The notes beneath the pieces were generated by a model. The model made no database searches. It saw only the letters and a program-made list of their open reading frames with translations, and had not been told where the DNA came from. From Peptacetobacter hominis (GTDB lineage: Bacteria; Bacillota; Clostridia; Peptostreptococcales; Peptostreptococcaceae): a DNA stretch of 64,000 nucleotides. Shown here piece by piece: positions 36,523-44,624 of the stretch. How positions within the stretch are numbered: position 1 is the first letter of the stretch; every line of letters begins with the position of its first letter. A program made the position numbers and the translations under genes. The stretch covers positions 205,045 to 269,044 of the forward strand of contig NZ_SGJB01000001.1 in assembly GCF_006861675.1 (NCBI RefSeq). The letters run 5' to 3'.

Positions 36523-37698
36523 GTGGCAGATAGCGTAAAAAACAAAGGAAAAAATATAAACGATGAACTTAAGGAAAAAGCCAGTATACTTATGGCTAAG
36601 GGTAAAAAAAGAGGCTCACTTACTTTTGAGGAAATAAGTGATACTTTTGAAACTGTCGAACTTGACAAGGCACAGATGGAAAATCTATATGAGACTTTAC
36701 AGAATGTAGGTATAGAGCTTATAGATGAAAAATCTCAGAACAGTGGTGCTGAATTTGCAGCAGGAAGAGATGATATGGAACTTGATAGTATCGACGATTT
36801 ATCTGGTGAAGATGACAAAGACTCATCAGAGGAAGGTGAAGCTGTAGATTTAAGTTTACCAAAAGGAATAAGCATAGATGACCCTGTAAGAATGTATCTT
36901 AAGGAAATAGGAAAGATACCCCTACTAAAACCTCACGAGGAAGTTGAATATGCGAAAAGAATGCATGAGGGAGACGAACTTGCAAAACAGAGACTTGTAG
37001 AGGCAAACCTTAGACTTGTTGTAAGTATAGCGAAAAGATATGTAGGTAGAGGAATGCTTTTCCTTGATCTTATACAGGAAGGAAACCTTGGTCTTATAAA
37101 AGCCGTTGAAAAATTTGACTATACAAAAGGTTATAAATTCTCAACATATGCAACATGGTGGATAAGACAGGCGATAACACGTGCAATTGCTGACCAGGCA
37201 AGAACAATAAGAATACCTGTACACATGGTTGAAACAATAAATAAACTTATAAGAGTTTCAAGACAGTTACTTCAGGAACTTGGTAGAGATGCAAAACCTG
37301 AGGAGATAGCAAAAGAAATGGATCTTTCAGAAGAAAAAGTAAGAGAAATCATGAAGATAGCTCAGGATCCGGTATCTCTTGAAACACCTATAGGAGAAGA
37401 AGAAGATTCTCATCTTGGAGATTTTATACCAGATGATGATGCGCCAGCTCCAGATGTTTCAGCGGCATATTCGCTTCTAAAAGAACAGATAGAAGAAGTT
37501 CTTGGTTCTCTTAACGAAAGAGAGCAGAAAGTTCTTAAACTTAGATTTGGTCTTGAAGATGGACGTGCAAGAACACTTGAAGAAGTTGGTAAGGAATTTG
37601 ACGTTACTAGAGAGAGAATAAGACAGATAGAAGCAAAAGCACTTAGAAAGCTTAGACATCCAAGTAGATCTAAAAAGCTTAGAGACTATCTTGATTAA
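36523..37698 (+). CDS. rpoD: Primary sigma factor SigA (RpoD)
   Basis: A 391-residue sigma-70. After a variable, acidic region 1.1, region 1.2 starts at [12 protein letters not shown] (about residue 120), region 2 has [17 protein letters not shown] and [10 protein letters not shown], region 3 follows, and region 4 ends with the DNA-binding [20 protein letters not shown]. It is expected to read TTGACA/TATAAT promoters, many of which are visible in this window. GTG at 36523 follows GAAGGGGGTCAATCTT; no in-frame ATG gives a better start. Confidence 0.96.
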   Translation: MADSVKNKGKNINDELKEKASILMAKGKKRGSLTFEEISDTFETVELDKAQMENLYETLQNVGIELIDEKSQNSGAEFAAGRDDMELDSIDDLSGEDDKDSSEEGEAVDLSLPKGISIDDPVRMYLKEIGKIPLLKPHEEVEYAKRMHEGDELAKQRLVEANLRLVVSIAKRYVGRGMLFLDLIQEGNLGLIKAVEKFDYTKGYKFSTYATWWIRQAITRAIADQARTIRIPVHMVETINKLIRVSRQLLQELGRDAKPEEIAKEMDLSEEKVREIMKIAQDPVSLETPIGEEEDSHLGDFIPDDDAPAPDVSAAYSLLKEQIEEVLGSLNEREQKVLKLRFGLEDGRARTLEEVGKEFDVTRERIRQIEAKALRKLRHPSRSKKLRDYLD

Positions 37699-37728
37699 TA
37701 AGAAATTATTATTTTGTTATAGGAAAGG

Positions 37729-37757
37729 ATACGCCTTGTTATAGGCGTATTTTTTCT
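37729..37757 (+). terminator. Rho-independent terminator after rpoD
   Basis: ATACGCCT and AGGCGTAT form an 8-bp stem with loop TGTTAT and a T run. Confidence 0.85.
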
Positions 37758-37800
37758 ATATAATAATATAATGAGCAAAATATCGAAAAGGAGAAATAAA

Positions 37801-38487
37801 TTGAAGATAACAGATAGACTTTTAAAAATAGCATCTTTTGTATCTGAAGGCAAAAGAATAGCTGATATAGGAACTGATCATGGATATATACCAGTATATC
37901 TTTTAAATAAAGGTATAATACCATTTGCAATACTTGCAGATATAAACAAAGGACCTCTTGAAAATGCAAGAAAAGAAGTAAGACATAACGGTCTTGAAAA
38001 TAAAACAGATTTAAGACTGGGATCTGGTATAGAAGTACTTGAAAAAGGCGAAGTGGATGAAATAATAATTGCAGGTATGGGTGGTGCGCTTATAGCTGAA
38101 CTTCTTGAAGCAAAAAAAGAAGTTGCTCACAGTGCAGAAAAACTTATACTTCAGCCAATGCAGGCACAGGATGAACTTAGAAAATATCTTTTAAACAATG
38201 GATACGAAATAATGGAGGAAGTACTTGAAAACGAGGACTTCAGAATATATGAGATAATGATTGCAAGATATACTGGAAAAAATAATACTCCAGAAGATGA
38301 AATATATTATGAGGTTGGAGAAAAACTTCTGGAAAATAAAAACGATCTTTTTGTCAAATTTATAGAGAAAAAGATAAATACCAATAAATCAATACTGGAA
38401 AAACTGGAAGGAATAGACAGTGAAAATATTATATCGAGAAAATGTGAAGTAGAGGAAAAAATAAAAAAACTTTCAGATATGATATAG
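37801..38487 (+). CDS. trmK: tRNA (adenine-N1)-methyltransferase TrmK
   Basis: A 228-residue SAM-dependent methyltransferase that methylates A22 of tRNAs. The SAM site is ADIGTDHGYIPVY near residue 21, and IIIAGMGGALIAELL is the catalytic strand; the C-terminal 60 residues form a coiled-coil arm. The TTG at 37801 is preferred because AAAAGGAG lies eight bases ahead and the start KITDRLLKIASFV fits the family. An ATG 30 bases upstream has no ribosome site. The order rpoD-trmK-nif3 is conserved in many Firmicutes. Confidence 0.92.
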   Translation: MKITDRLLKIASFVSEGKRIADIGTDHGYIPVYLLNKGIIPFAILADINKGPLENARKEVRHNGLENKTDLRLGSGIEVLEKGEVDEIIIAGMGGALIAELLEAKKEVAHSAEKLILQPMQAQDELRKYLLNNGYEIMEEVLENEDFRIYEIMIARYTGKNNTPEDEIYYEVGEKLLENKNDLFVKFIEKKINTNKSILEKLEGIDSENIISRKCEVEEKIKKLSDMI

Positions 38488-38508
38488 CATTAAAGAAAGG
38501 ATGATATT

Positions 38509-39315
38509 ATGAAATTAAGAGAAATAATTGATACTATAGAAAGTTCTTATCCTACTCATCTTGCATATGATTGGGATAATGTAGGACTTATGGTAGGAGA
38601 TTATGAACACGATATAGAAAAAATAATGACTGTTCTTGAAGTGAATGAAGATGTTGTAGATGAAGCTATTGAAAAAAATGTGGATCTTATAGTTTCGCAT
38701 CATCCATTTATATTCGGAAAAATAGCAAAGGTTAACAGTGAGACTCTAAAGGGAAGGCTTATACAGAAACTTATTAAAAATGATATAGATGTATATTCTA
38801 TGCATACAAACTACGATATAGCATTTGATGGACTTAATGATTATTTCATGGAAATAATCGGTATAGGAAATACAAAAGTTCTTGATGCTATAGATTCGGA
38901 CGAATTCTACTATGACGGTAAAAAATACGGTATAGGAAGAATAGGGGAGCTGAAAGAAAAAACAACTCTAAGAGAATTCTGCAAAAGATTAAAAAATATA
39001 CTTGAGAGTGATTGTGTAAGAGCAGTAGGTAATCCTGATGCATCTATACAGAGAGTAGCTGTTGTTACAGGTGCAGGATCTGAATTTGCATCAAAATCTA
39101 TGGCTATGGGAGCAGATGTAATAGTAACAGGAGATGTAAAATATCATGAAGCCCAGGATGTGTACGATGCAGGTATGAATATGATAGATTGCGGTCATTT
39201 TGATACAGAAAACATATTTAAAGATGTTATGTACAGATTCCTTTCATCTGAAATAAGCGACGTTGAGATAATAAAAAGTGAAGTTAATCTTAATCCATTT
39301 AATATAATTGTATAG
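38509..39315 (+). CDS. Nif3-like dinuclear metal-centre protein (YqfO family)
   Basis: A 268-residue protein of the Nif3/DUF34 family, which forms toroidal hexamers with a two-metal site. Metal-binding residues appear in SHHPFIFG (near residue 65), MHTNYD (near 100) and the C-terminal DVKYHEAQD and DCGHFDTE. The short version without the central PII-like insertion of about 100 residues is present here. The biochemical role is unsettled (it has been called GTP cyclohydrolase 1 type 2). It follows trmK by 21 bases with an AAAGGATG site and is likely cotranscribed. Confidence 0.93.
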   Translation: MKLREIIDTIESSYPTHLAYDWDNVGLMVGDYEHDIEKIMTVLEVNEDVVDEAIEKNVDLIVSHHPFIFGKIAKVNSETLKGRLIQKLIKNDIDVYSMHTNYDIAFDGLNDYFMEIIGIGNTKVLDAIDSDEFYYDGKKYGIGRIGELKEKTTLREFCKRLKNILESDCVRAVGNPDASIQRVAVVTGAGSEFASKSMAMGADVIVTGDVKYHEAQDVYDAGMNMIDCGHFDTENIFKDVMYRFLSSEISDVEIIKSEVNLNPFNIIV

Positions 39316-39318
39316 AGT

Positions 39319-39351
39319 AAAAGGGTGGAAAATTTTATCCACCCTTTTTTA
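39319..39351. terminator. Bidirectional terminator
   Basis: AAAAGGGTGGA and TCCACCCTTTT pair around AAATTTTA. T runs are present on both strands, serving nif3 and the convergent DUF1648 gene. Confidence 0.82.
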
Positions 39352-39358
39352 TATTAAT

Positions 39359-40477
39359 TTATGAAACTGCTATTGAAAATATAATTGAAACGACAATCAG
39401 AATAATTACAGCTGCTACCGATAATTTACCATATATATTTCCGATATTTACAGTCCAACCTATTCCAAATCTTTTCTGAACAAATACTGATGGATCATCT
39501 GGATTGTTGTATATGCTTCCTATAATCCAATATTTTTCTTCATCGTCTGGTGTATAAGACGATGAAATACTTCCTCTTTTTAATTTTGTTGAAAAATAAA
39601 GCATTGGAAACATTGAAACGAATAGAAAAACAACGCATGCAATCATTATTCCAGGAGGAATTGAGCCCCATATAGGAGCAAGTACTATAGCAGATAACAT
39701 AACAGCTATAGATATCTCAAGGATAAGCATTGATGCAGCAAGTCCTTCAAAATAGAAAAGACATTTTTTTATACTTTCAACAGTATCATTATGATTTATT
39801 TTAATCCTTGCTCTAAGAGAAAATAAAGTTGATGCAGGTATAATTATATTCACAAGAGAAATCAGTGCTATATTTGAATAATAATTAAAAGGAGTATTTT
39901 CTACAAATCTGTCGGCTTCACCGCTGAATCCATAGTGTACAGGTATAGGACCATCTACAAGTCTGTAATTAAAAGCTGCATAAATAGCTATTATAATTGA
40001 AATACAAAGGGGTATCATATATATATAAGTGTATTTTTTTATAATTCTGTTTTTCTCTGATAAAAATTCAATATCCTGTGTCTGAATTTTGCTTTTATCA
40101 AGCAGTGATTTAATTTCTGTTATATGAGAGTTTTTAAACTCAAGTATACGTTTGTATGTACGATAATATACTATAAAATCGACTAATACAGATGCCAGAA
40201 GAGGTAAAGTGATAAAAAATACACTTAAGCCATCATATGAATTACCACATAATATGCTGAATATAATCTGCATAACAGAAAACAGTATTCCTGATATTAT
40301 AATTGATTTTTTATAAGATCTTTCGCAGTTTATAAGCTCATCAGTTTTTCTGAATTCAAATGGTATATAAACTCCGTAGAAAATTCTTTTTCCTGAAAGT
40401 CTCTGCATATTTAAATACAGTATAGTTATAAATATTATTGTAGGTAGATAGACAAGGACTGATATTAAGTTTGTCAT
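39359..40477 (-). CDS. DUF1648-domain membrane protein
   Basis: A 372-residue membrane protein with about nine hydrophobic segments. Residues about 185-205 carry the DUF1648 hallmark PIPVHYGFSGEADRF. DUF1648 proteins include SdpI-like immunity proteins and other poorly known membrane proteins. It begins 4 bases before the end of a GntR-family gene and is clearly cotranscribed with it, a common pairing. The ATG at 40477 has GAGGTG eight bases upstream; the ATG six codons earlier lies ahead of that ribosome site and is less likely. Confidence 0.82.
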   Translation of the reverse strand: MTNLISVLVYLPTIIFITILYLNMQRLSGKRIFYGVYIPFEFRKTDELINCERSYKKSIIISGILFSVMQIIFSILCGNSYDGLSVFFITLPLLASVLVDFIVYYRTYKRILEFKNSHITEIKSLLDKSKIQTQDIEFLSEKNRIIKKYTYIYMIPLCISIIIAIYAAFNYRLVDGPIPVHYGFSGEADRFVENTPFNYYSNIALISLVNIIIPASTLFSLRARIKINHNDTVESIKKCLFYFEGLAASMLILEISIAVMLSAIVLAPIWGSIPPGIMIACVVFLFVSMFPMLYFSTKLKRGSISSSYTPDDEEKYWIIGSIYNNPDDPSVFVQKRFGIGWTVNIGNIYGKLSVAAVIILIVVSIIFSIAVS

Positions 40478-40860
40478 TTTTCTGACACCTCGCATTCATC
40501 GTATATTTTTCCGCATAGATCAATAAATGATTCTTTATCCATACCTGAAAGAAAAGCTTCATATACAAGTATCTCCAGTTTTTTCTCTATATCAGAAAAA
40601 GTTTTTTCGTCCGGTTCAAGGGGAAGATTGGCCACTATGGCTCCTTTTCTTCTATCTATATTTAAAAACCCGGAATCTTTAAGCTCGTTATAGGATTTAT
40701 TAACAGTATGCAAATTCACTCCTATGCTTTCTGATAGATTTCGTACTGATGGAAGAGACTCGCCTTTGTGAAGTTCTCCTTTTGCAATTGATTTTAAAAT
40801 GCTTTCTTTTATTTGTATATATATAGACCTATCGCTGTTGAAATCCAGATTTATCTTCAT
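40474..40860 (-). CDS. GntR-family (YtrA subfamily) transcriptional regulator
   Basis: A 128-residue regulator with a GntR winged helix at residues about 8-75 (RSIYIQIKESILKSIAKGEL, then LPSVRNLSESIGVNLHTVNKSY) and a short C-terminal helical tail typical of the YtrA group. ATG at 40860 follows GGAGGTGGTTCT. It heads an operon with the DUF1648 protein and has an 18-bp palindrome over its own promoter, so it is probably autoregulated. It is unrelated in operon context to the GntR gene at 6681. Confidence 0.9.
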   Translation of the reverse strand: MKINLDFNSDRSIYIQIKESILKSIAKGELHKGESLPSVRNLSESIGVNLHTVNKSYNELKDSGFLNIDRRKGAIVANLPLEPDEKTFSDIEKKLEILVYEAFLSGMDKESFIDLCGKIYDECEVSEK

Positions 40861-40881
40861 AGAACCACCTCCTGTTATATA

Positions 40882-40929
40882 TATTATAATTGTTATATAT
40901 AATATATAACAATTATAATAAAAGGTCAA
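40882..40929 (-). promoter_or_regulatory. GntR promoter with 18-bp palindromic operator
   Basis: Arms 40882-40899 and 40903-40920 are perfectly complementary over 18 bases with a three-base centre. On the reverse strand TTGACC (40929-40924) and TATATT (40906-40901) have a 17-base spacer, so the palindrome covers the spacer and the -10 box. Its position fits repression by the downstream GntR protein. Confidence 0.72.
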
Positions 40930-41004
40930 TATGGACAAGGTAATTTTCTGAAAATTTACTGTTAAATCATTGAAAAAAATGTTAAAAAATGTTAATATAT
41001 AAGT

Positions 41005-41150
41005 GAAAAGATGGTGGTGTAAAACACGAGTTGACGGGTTTTACTCTACCTGAGTAGTGGAATAGCGAAAAGGAGCGGGACACGAGTTGACGGGTTCTGC
41101 TTTTTAAATGTAAAAAAGCTGTGCGTATTATATACGCTACAGCCTTTTTT
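41005..41150 (+). ncRNA. Candidate small RNA with twin hairpins
   Basis: A promoter TTGAAA (40970-40975)-N17-TAATAT (40993-40998) faces rightward, and a strong terminator ends at 41150. There is no coding frame between. Inside are two exact 17-base copies of ACACGAGTTGACGGGTT (41024-41040 and 41080-41096). Each caps a hairpin: GTAAAAC/GTTTTAC (41019-41044) and AGCGGGAC/GTTCTGCT (41074-41101). The lower stems differ in sequence but both pair, which supports real RNA structure. A TACTC/GAGTA hairpin (41042-41056) could form between them. I do not recognise the family. Confidence 0.6.
41112..41150. terminator. Bidirectional terminator
   Basis: GCTGT-GCGTA pairs with TACGC-(T)-ACAGC with one bulge. 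Six A on one side and six T on the other give a U tail for both strands. It ends the candidate small RNA and the HsmA-type gene. Confidence 0.82.
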
Positions 41151-41523
41151 ATTTCATGCCTATAAACATTCCTATTACATATGGAATAAGCCATATTGCC
41201 CATACTGCAATACTGAATTTATGGAAAGTTTTCTTTGACTCTTCGCTTCCTCTGATAAGTATAACAGTTGCCCATACTGCATGGAATGCCATAAGAAGAA
41301 GTGCTACTAATCCGGTTATACCGTGAAGATCAAAATTAAAACCTTCTCCAGCTATTTTTGACATAAGAGTTGTGCCAGAAGTATCAAAAACAAATCCTGC
41401 CCAGAATACAGCAGCATGCCATTTTTTCAGTTTTCCTGATTTTCTTTCTGAGAACACCCCGATTGTATAAAATACAAGCGCAAGAGTTATACAGATAACT
41501 GCATAAATTAAAAGACCTGACAT
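41149..41523 (-). CDS. HsmA-family membrane protein (TIGR03987)
   Basis: A 124-residue protein with four membrane segments. The stretches GKLKKWHAAVFWAGFVFDTS, GTTLMSKIAGEG, HGITGLVALLLMAFHAVW and HKFSIAVWAIWLIPYV match the HsmA family. In Clostridioides difficile the HsmA protein binds haem and gives protection; several His residues near the membrane (for example in the GITGL and FHAVW segments) could be ligands. Start ATG at 41523 follows GGAGGAATTATA. It lies one base after the gene upstream, and both are downstream of a TetR gene. Confidence 0.82.
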   Translation of the reverse strand: MSGLLIYAVICITLALVFYTIGVFSERKSGKLKKWHAAVFWAGFVFDTSGTTLMSKIAGEGFNFDLHGITGLVALLLMAFHAVWATVILIRGSEESKKTFHKFSIAVWAIWLIPYVIGMFIGMK

Positions 41524-41524
41524 A

Positions 41525-41950
41525 TTATAATTCCTCCTTTTTTCTTATATGATTTATATAATTTAAACCGAAAACAGCTCCTGCAAGAAATAAAGCAGAA
41601 CCTAGTCCAGTATAAAAAACTGCAATAAATTTCAATGGCATAAGTTTGAATGTGCGTATACATATACCAAAACTCATCATAAACGCCATAATCATAAATG
41701 ATTTTTTATCGAAAAATTTAAGGAAAAACTGATATTCCTCGTCATAAGATATAATTCTAAGTGTATGTTTCGATGTAAGTTTTGAAAAAACCAAAAACCA
41801 GAATAAAGAAAATATAATCAAAGAAGTTATGATGTTTATAATGTTTACATATCCTATATAAGAAGAAATACCTATTTTAAGTATATTAAAACCTGCAATA
41901 GCCCAAACAAGACAGGCTATAATAAGAAGATTTTGCTTTCTTATATTCAT
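41525..41950 (-). CDS. Four-segment membrane protein, unknown
   Basis: A 141-residue protein with four hydrophobic segments (residues about 8-30, 35-57, 85-103 and 108-130) and charged ends (MNIRKQN, IRKKEEL). I do not recognise the family. ATG at 41950 follows GGAGGTATACAAT. It is cotranscribed with the HsmA-type gene and preceded by the operator-like sequence TGAACATAGTTCA, also found before the TetR gene, so it is probably part of the same regulated membrane system. Confidence 0.75.
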   Translation of the reverse strand: MNIRKQNLLIIACLVWAIAGFNILKIGISSYIGYVNIINIITSLIIFSLFWFLVFSKLTSKHTLRIISYDEEYQFFLKFFDKKSFMIMAFMMSFGICIRTFKLMPLKFIAVFYTGLGSALFLAGAVFGLNYINHIRKKEEL

Positions 41951-41975
41951 ATTGTATACCTCCTCGAAATTTATG

Positions 41976-41988
41976 TGAACATAGTTCA
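41976..41988 (-). promoter_or_regulatory. Probable TetR operator copy upstream of the membrane genes
   Basis: TGAACATAGTTCA lies 26 bases before the start of the four-segment membrane protein gene. It differs from the perfect palindrome before tetR (TGAACATTGTTCA) by one base. Confidence 0.6.
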
Positions 41989-42023
41989 TGTTGGGTGATA
42001 AAATTCCCGCATAATAAAGCGGG

Positions 42024-42581
42024 CTAATAAAGATATTTTTCTGCAATTTTAAGTATACCTCTATAGTCATGATGAAGAGTTATAGTATTCGATATAAATA
42101 ATTCGAATATAAAATCAACAAATATTTCAGCTGTCATATTCTCATCAAAAGCGTCAGGTGATATTGAAGAATCATTTAAAAGAACAAAAATAAGATTATT
42201 CTTTATCTTTTGTATGTACTTTGACATGCTTTTTACCGCAGCGGATTTATCTTCCGGAGCAAATGCCACTGCATGTGTGAGAATAAACTGTGGATATTTT
42301 CTGGCGCTTTTGTCAATGCTTTCAAATAAATATGAAATTGATTTTATAAAGTTATCTGAACTGAATCCATCTCCCGGAACATCAAAAATATCCATCCATA
42401 TTCCCTCTGTAACAGAACATAAAAGATCGGATTTAGATTCAAAATAATTATAAAGAGCACCGACAGAAATTCCACATTCAGCGGCAACACTTCTCATATT
42501 TATAGAAGATATACCATTCTTTTGAACCATTTCTGTACAAACATAAATAATTTCCTTTCTGGAAGTAATTTGTGGATTCAA
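42024..42581 (-). CDS. TetR-family transcriptional regulator
   Basis: A 185-residue regulator. Residues 1-60 hold the TetR helix-turn-helix (MRSVAAECGISVGALYNYFESKSDLL), and the rest a helical ligand-binding domain that I cannot assign. The start is TTG, with GGAG about ten bases upstream. A palindrome overlapping its own transcription start and a near copy before the two downstream membrane genes mark the regulon. In C. difficile HsmA is controlled by a MarR-type protein (HsmR); here a TetR protein takes that place, so the inducer may be the same (haem) or not. Confidence 0.88.
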   Translation of the reverse strand: MNPQITSRKEIIYVCTEMVQKNGISSINMRSVAAECGISVGALYNYFESKSDLLCSVTEGIWMDIFDVPGDGFSSDNFIKSISYLFESIDKSARKYPQFILTHAVAFAPEDKSAAVKSMSKYIQKIKNNLIFVLLNDSSISPDAFDENMTAEIFVDFIFELFISNTITLHHDYRGILKIAEKYLY

Positions 42582-42595
42582 AATATCATCTCCTC

Positions 42596-42646
42596 TATAT
42601 GAACATTGTTCATATAAATTGTATATGCAGCATCAATAAAAGTCAA
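42596..42646 (-). promoter_or_regulatory. tetR promoter with palindromic operator
   Basis: On the reverse strand TTGACT (42646-42641) and TACAAT (42623-42618) are 17 bases apart. Just downstream of the -10 box lies a palindrome with 10-base arms, TATATGAACA-T-TGTTCATATA (42596-42616), in position to block transcription. Confidence 0.8.
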
Positions 42647-42654
42647 CTCTTTAT

Positions 42655-42682
42655 TAAAAAAAGAGAATCCTACAGGATTCTC
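42655..42682 (-). terminator. Terminator of the DUF3800 gene
   Basis: GAGAATCC and GGATTCTC form the stem with a four-base loop; on the reverse strand it is followed by a T run. The DUF3800 stop codon lies within it. Confidence 0.75.
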
Positions 42683-43455
42683 TCTATAATATTATAAGGT
42701 TCAATTATTTCAAAAAGTTCTTCAGCTATTTTCTTGTGCTTATAGTTATCTTTTTTTATGTTATGCATAAGTTTCATGTTTGAGGTGTATGCACAGACAT
42801 CCGCAATCTGAATATTTACACTTTCATAACTTTTTTTCTGCATTATTTCGGAACTTATTCGATTATTTGGATGTTCAATAACATATGGAACAGTAAAATT
42901 TTCAACTGTATAATTTCCCTCATCTGCAATAATACATGCGTATTCATCATTTTTCTCAAGATAATGAAAAAGACTTTCCATCAGAGCCTCATTCATTCTT
43001 TTATTAAGAAGGGTATCACTTTCAGAAGATTTTCCGTGTCTGCAGGTAAATTCATGTTTATCACAATAGACAGTAAAAATCTGTATATTCAATTTGTCTA
43101 TTATTCTAAGCACTCTTTTGATTGTATTTATTCTATCATCCTTATCGAGTATTATATATGGAATATCTCCTCTGATTATTTCAGAGCAGTGAAGCTCAAA
43201 TTCTTCAGATATAACCATTTCCGTAAGAAGATGTGACAATTTATTTGATCTTCCAAATGTATAGGAATTTTTTTCGAATGCTGAATACATAGTGGCTTCT
43301 ATTTTTTCCTTTAATCTGGATATTATAGTATTCATTTTATCAGATACATCATTAAAATCTGTGTTATCTATACACACAGCTGAAAGCAGATACACAGGCT
43401 GATCTAAATCTTTTAGACTTCTACTTCCGGAATCATCTATATATATGTTGATCAA
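42670..43455 (-). CDS. DUF3800-domain protein
   Basis: A 261-residue protein of the DUF3800 family, an RNase H-like fold of unknown function often found in mobile or defence-associated regions. The N-terminal INIYIDDSGSR, with paired Asp residues, is the hallmark; later acidic residues occur in YCDKHEF, IIADEGNYT and IQIADVCAY, consistent with a metal-binding active site. The TTG at 43455 has GGAGGAG five bases ahead; an in-frame ATG 45 bases upstream precedes the ribosome site. It is monocistronic, and I see no toxin, antitoxin or phage partner beside it. Confidence 0.82.
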   Translation of the reverse strand: MINIYIDDSGSRSLKDLDQPVYLLSAVCIDNTDFNDVSDKMNTIISRLKEKIEATMYSAFEKNSYTFGRSNKLSHLLTEMVISEEFELHCSEIIRGDIPYIILDKDDRINTIKRVLRIIDKLNIQIFTVYCDKHEFTCRHGKSSESDTLLNKRMNEALMESLFHYLEKNDEYACIIADEGNYTVENFTVPYVIEHPNNRISSEIMQKKSYESVNIQIADVCAYTSNMKLMHNIKKDNYKHKKIAEELFEIIEPYNIIERIL

Positions 43456-43589
43456 TTTAACTCCTCCAGTTTCAATTATTTGTGAATATTGAACAATCAT
43501 ATTCTATATAATAATCATAACATAATAATAGTTAAAATCAAAATATATTAAGAAAGCAGTGATTTTACAAGCACTTAAAACTATATTTA

Positions 43590-43618
43590 TTGAATAAAAA
43601 AAGTGTTTAATATATAAT
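43590..43618 (+). promoter_or_regulatory. Promoter of punA
   Basis: TTGAAT and TATAAT with a 17-base spacer, about 30 bases ahead of the ATG. Confidence 0.7.
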
Positions 43619-43648
43619 GATATATAAAGTAAATAAGGAGGAAACAAA

Positions 43649-44461
43649 ATGTATAACGAAATAAAAAAAGCAGCAGAGTATATAAAAGAAAAAATAGATG
43701 TAACACCAGAAATTGGACTTATATTAGGTTCAGGTTTAGGAGTAATTGCCGACAAAGTTGAAAATCCTATATCAATAAAATATTCGGATATACCTGGATT
43801 TCCTGAATCTACTGTAAAAGGTCATGCGGGGGAACTTGTTGCAGGTAAATATATGGGAAAAAATGTAATCGTGATGAAAGGTAGATTTCATTTTTATGAG
43901 GGACATTCTCAAAGGCTTATAGCAATGCCTGTAAGAGTTATGAAAGAATTAGGAGTAGAAACTTTAATAGTTACAAATGCAGCAGGTGGAGTAAATAGAG
44001 ATTTTAAGGCTGGAAATCTAATGCTTATAAAAGATCATATAAATTTCAGTGGTTCAAATCCTCTTATAGGAGAAAATGATGACAAAATAGGACCTAGATT
44101 CCCGGATATGTCAGATGCATATAATTCCGAGTATAGAAAAACAGTAAAAAATATTGCCGAAAGAATAGGTATGGACTTAAAAGAAGGGGTGTATATGTTT
44201 TTCTCAGGTCCAAACTATGAAACACCTGCAGAAGTTAAAATGGCTGGAATAATGGGAGCTGATGCGGTTGGAATGTCTACTGTTCCTGAAGTAATAACGG
44301 CTGTACACTGTGGTATAAAGGTTATCGGTATTTCATGTATATCCAATATGGCGGCGGGAATACTTGATGAAAAACTAAACCATGAGGATGTAATAGAGGT
44401 AACCAATAGAATAAAATCTGATTTCATAAACCTTGTATCTGAAATAGTAAGTGAAATTTAA
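43649..44461 (+). CDS. punA: Purine nucleoside phosphorylase (PNP-I, trimeric type)
   Basis: A 270-residue enzyme that splits guanosine and inosine (and deoxy forms) with phosphate. Trimeric PNP hallmarks: LGSGLGVIAD for phosphate binding, GHAGELVAG, KGRFHFYEGH, TNAAGGVN, FSGPNYETPAEV holding the purine-site Glu, and GMSTVPEVI. The length fits. ATG at 43649 follows AAGGAGGAAACAAA. It appears monocistronic. Confidence 0.95.
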   Translation: MYNEIKKAAEYIKEKIDVTPEIGLILGSGLGVIADKVENPISIKYSDIPGFPESTVKGHAGELVAGKYMGKNVIVMKGRFHFYEGHSQRLIAMPVRVMKELGVETLIVTNAAGGVNRDFKAGNLMLIKDHINFSGSNPLIGENDDKIGPRFPDMSDAYNSEYRKTVKNIAERIGMDLKEGVYMFFSGPNYETPAEVKMAGIMGADAVGMSTVPEVITAVHCGIKVIGISCISNMAAGILDEKLNHEDVIEVTNRIKSDFINLVSEIVSEI

Positions 44462-44487
44462 CAGCGATTATTCAATAAAAATATTTT

Positions 44488-44515
44488 TTGCATAAAATTA
44501 TTAAAAAGTTATATT
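44488..44515 (+). promoter_or_regulatory. Probable promoter of the rubrerythrin gene
   Basis: TTGCAT (44488-44493) and TATATT (44510-44515) with a 16-base spacer. I see no PerR-box-like palindrome. Confidence 0.5.
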
Positions 44516-44624
44516 TTTTTGTTTGAGACTCAAAAGAGCGGGTATATAAATACCATAACAAAGATAAATAAAATCTTTAAACAATAAATAATTTAGAATG
44601 ATAAGGTTAATGGAGGATTTAGTT

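Noticed and set aside
37771..37800. ATG at 37771 as the trmK start
   Set aside because: It has no ribosome site and lies in promoter-like AT sequence. The TTG at 37801 has a good site and matches the family start.
41024..41096. Two identical 17-mers as a possible CRISPR
   Set aside because: Only two copies, and each forms part of a hairpin with a different lower stem, between a promoter and a terminator. No cas gene is present.
41019..41101. Twin hairpins as a guanidine-II (mini-ykkC) riboswitch
   Set aside because: That class has ACGR tetraloops on short stems and lies ahead of transporter genes. The loops here are longer and no gene follows on the strand.
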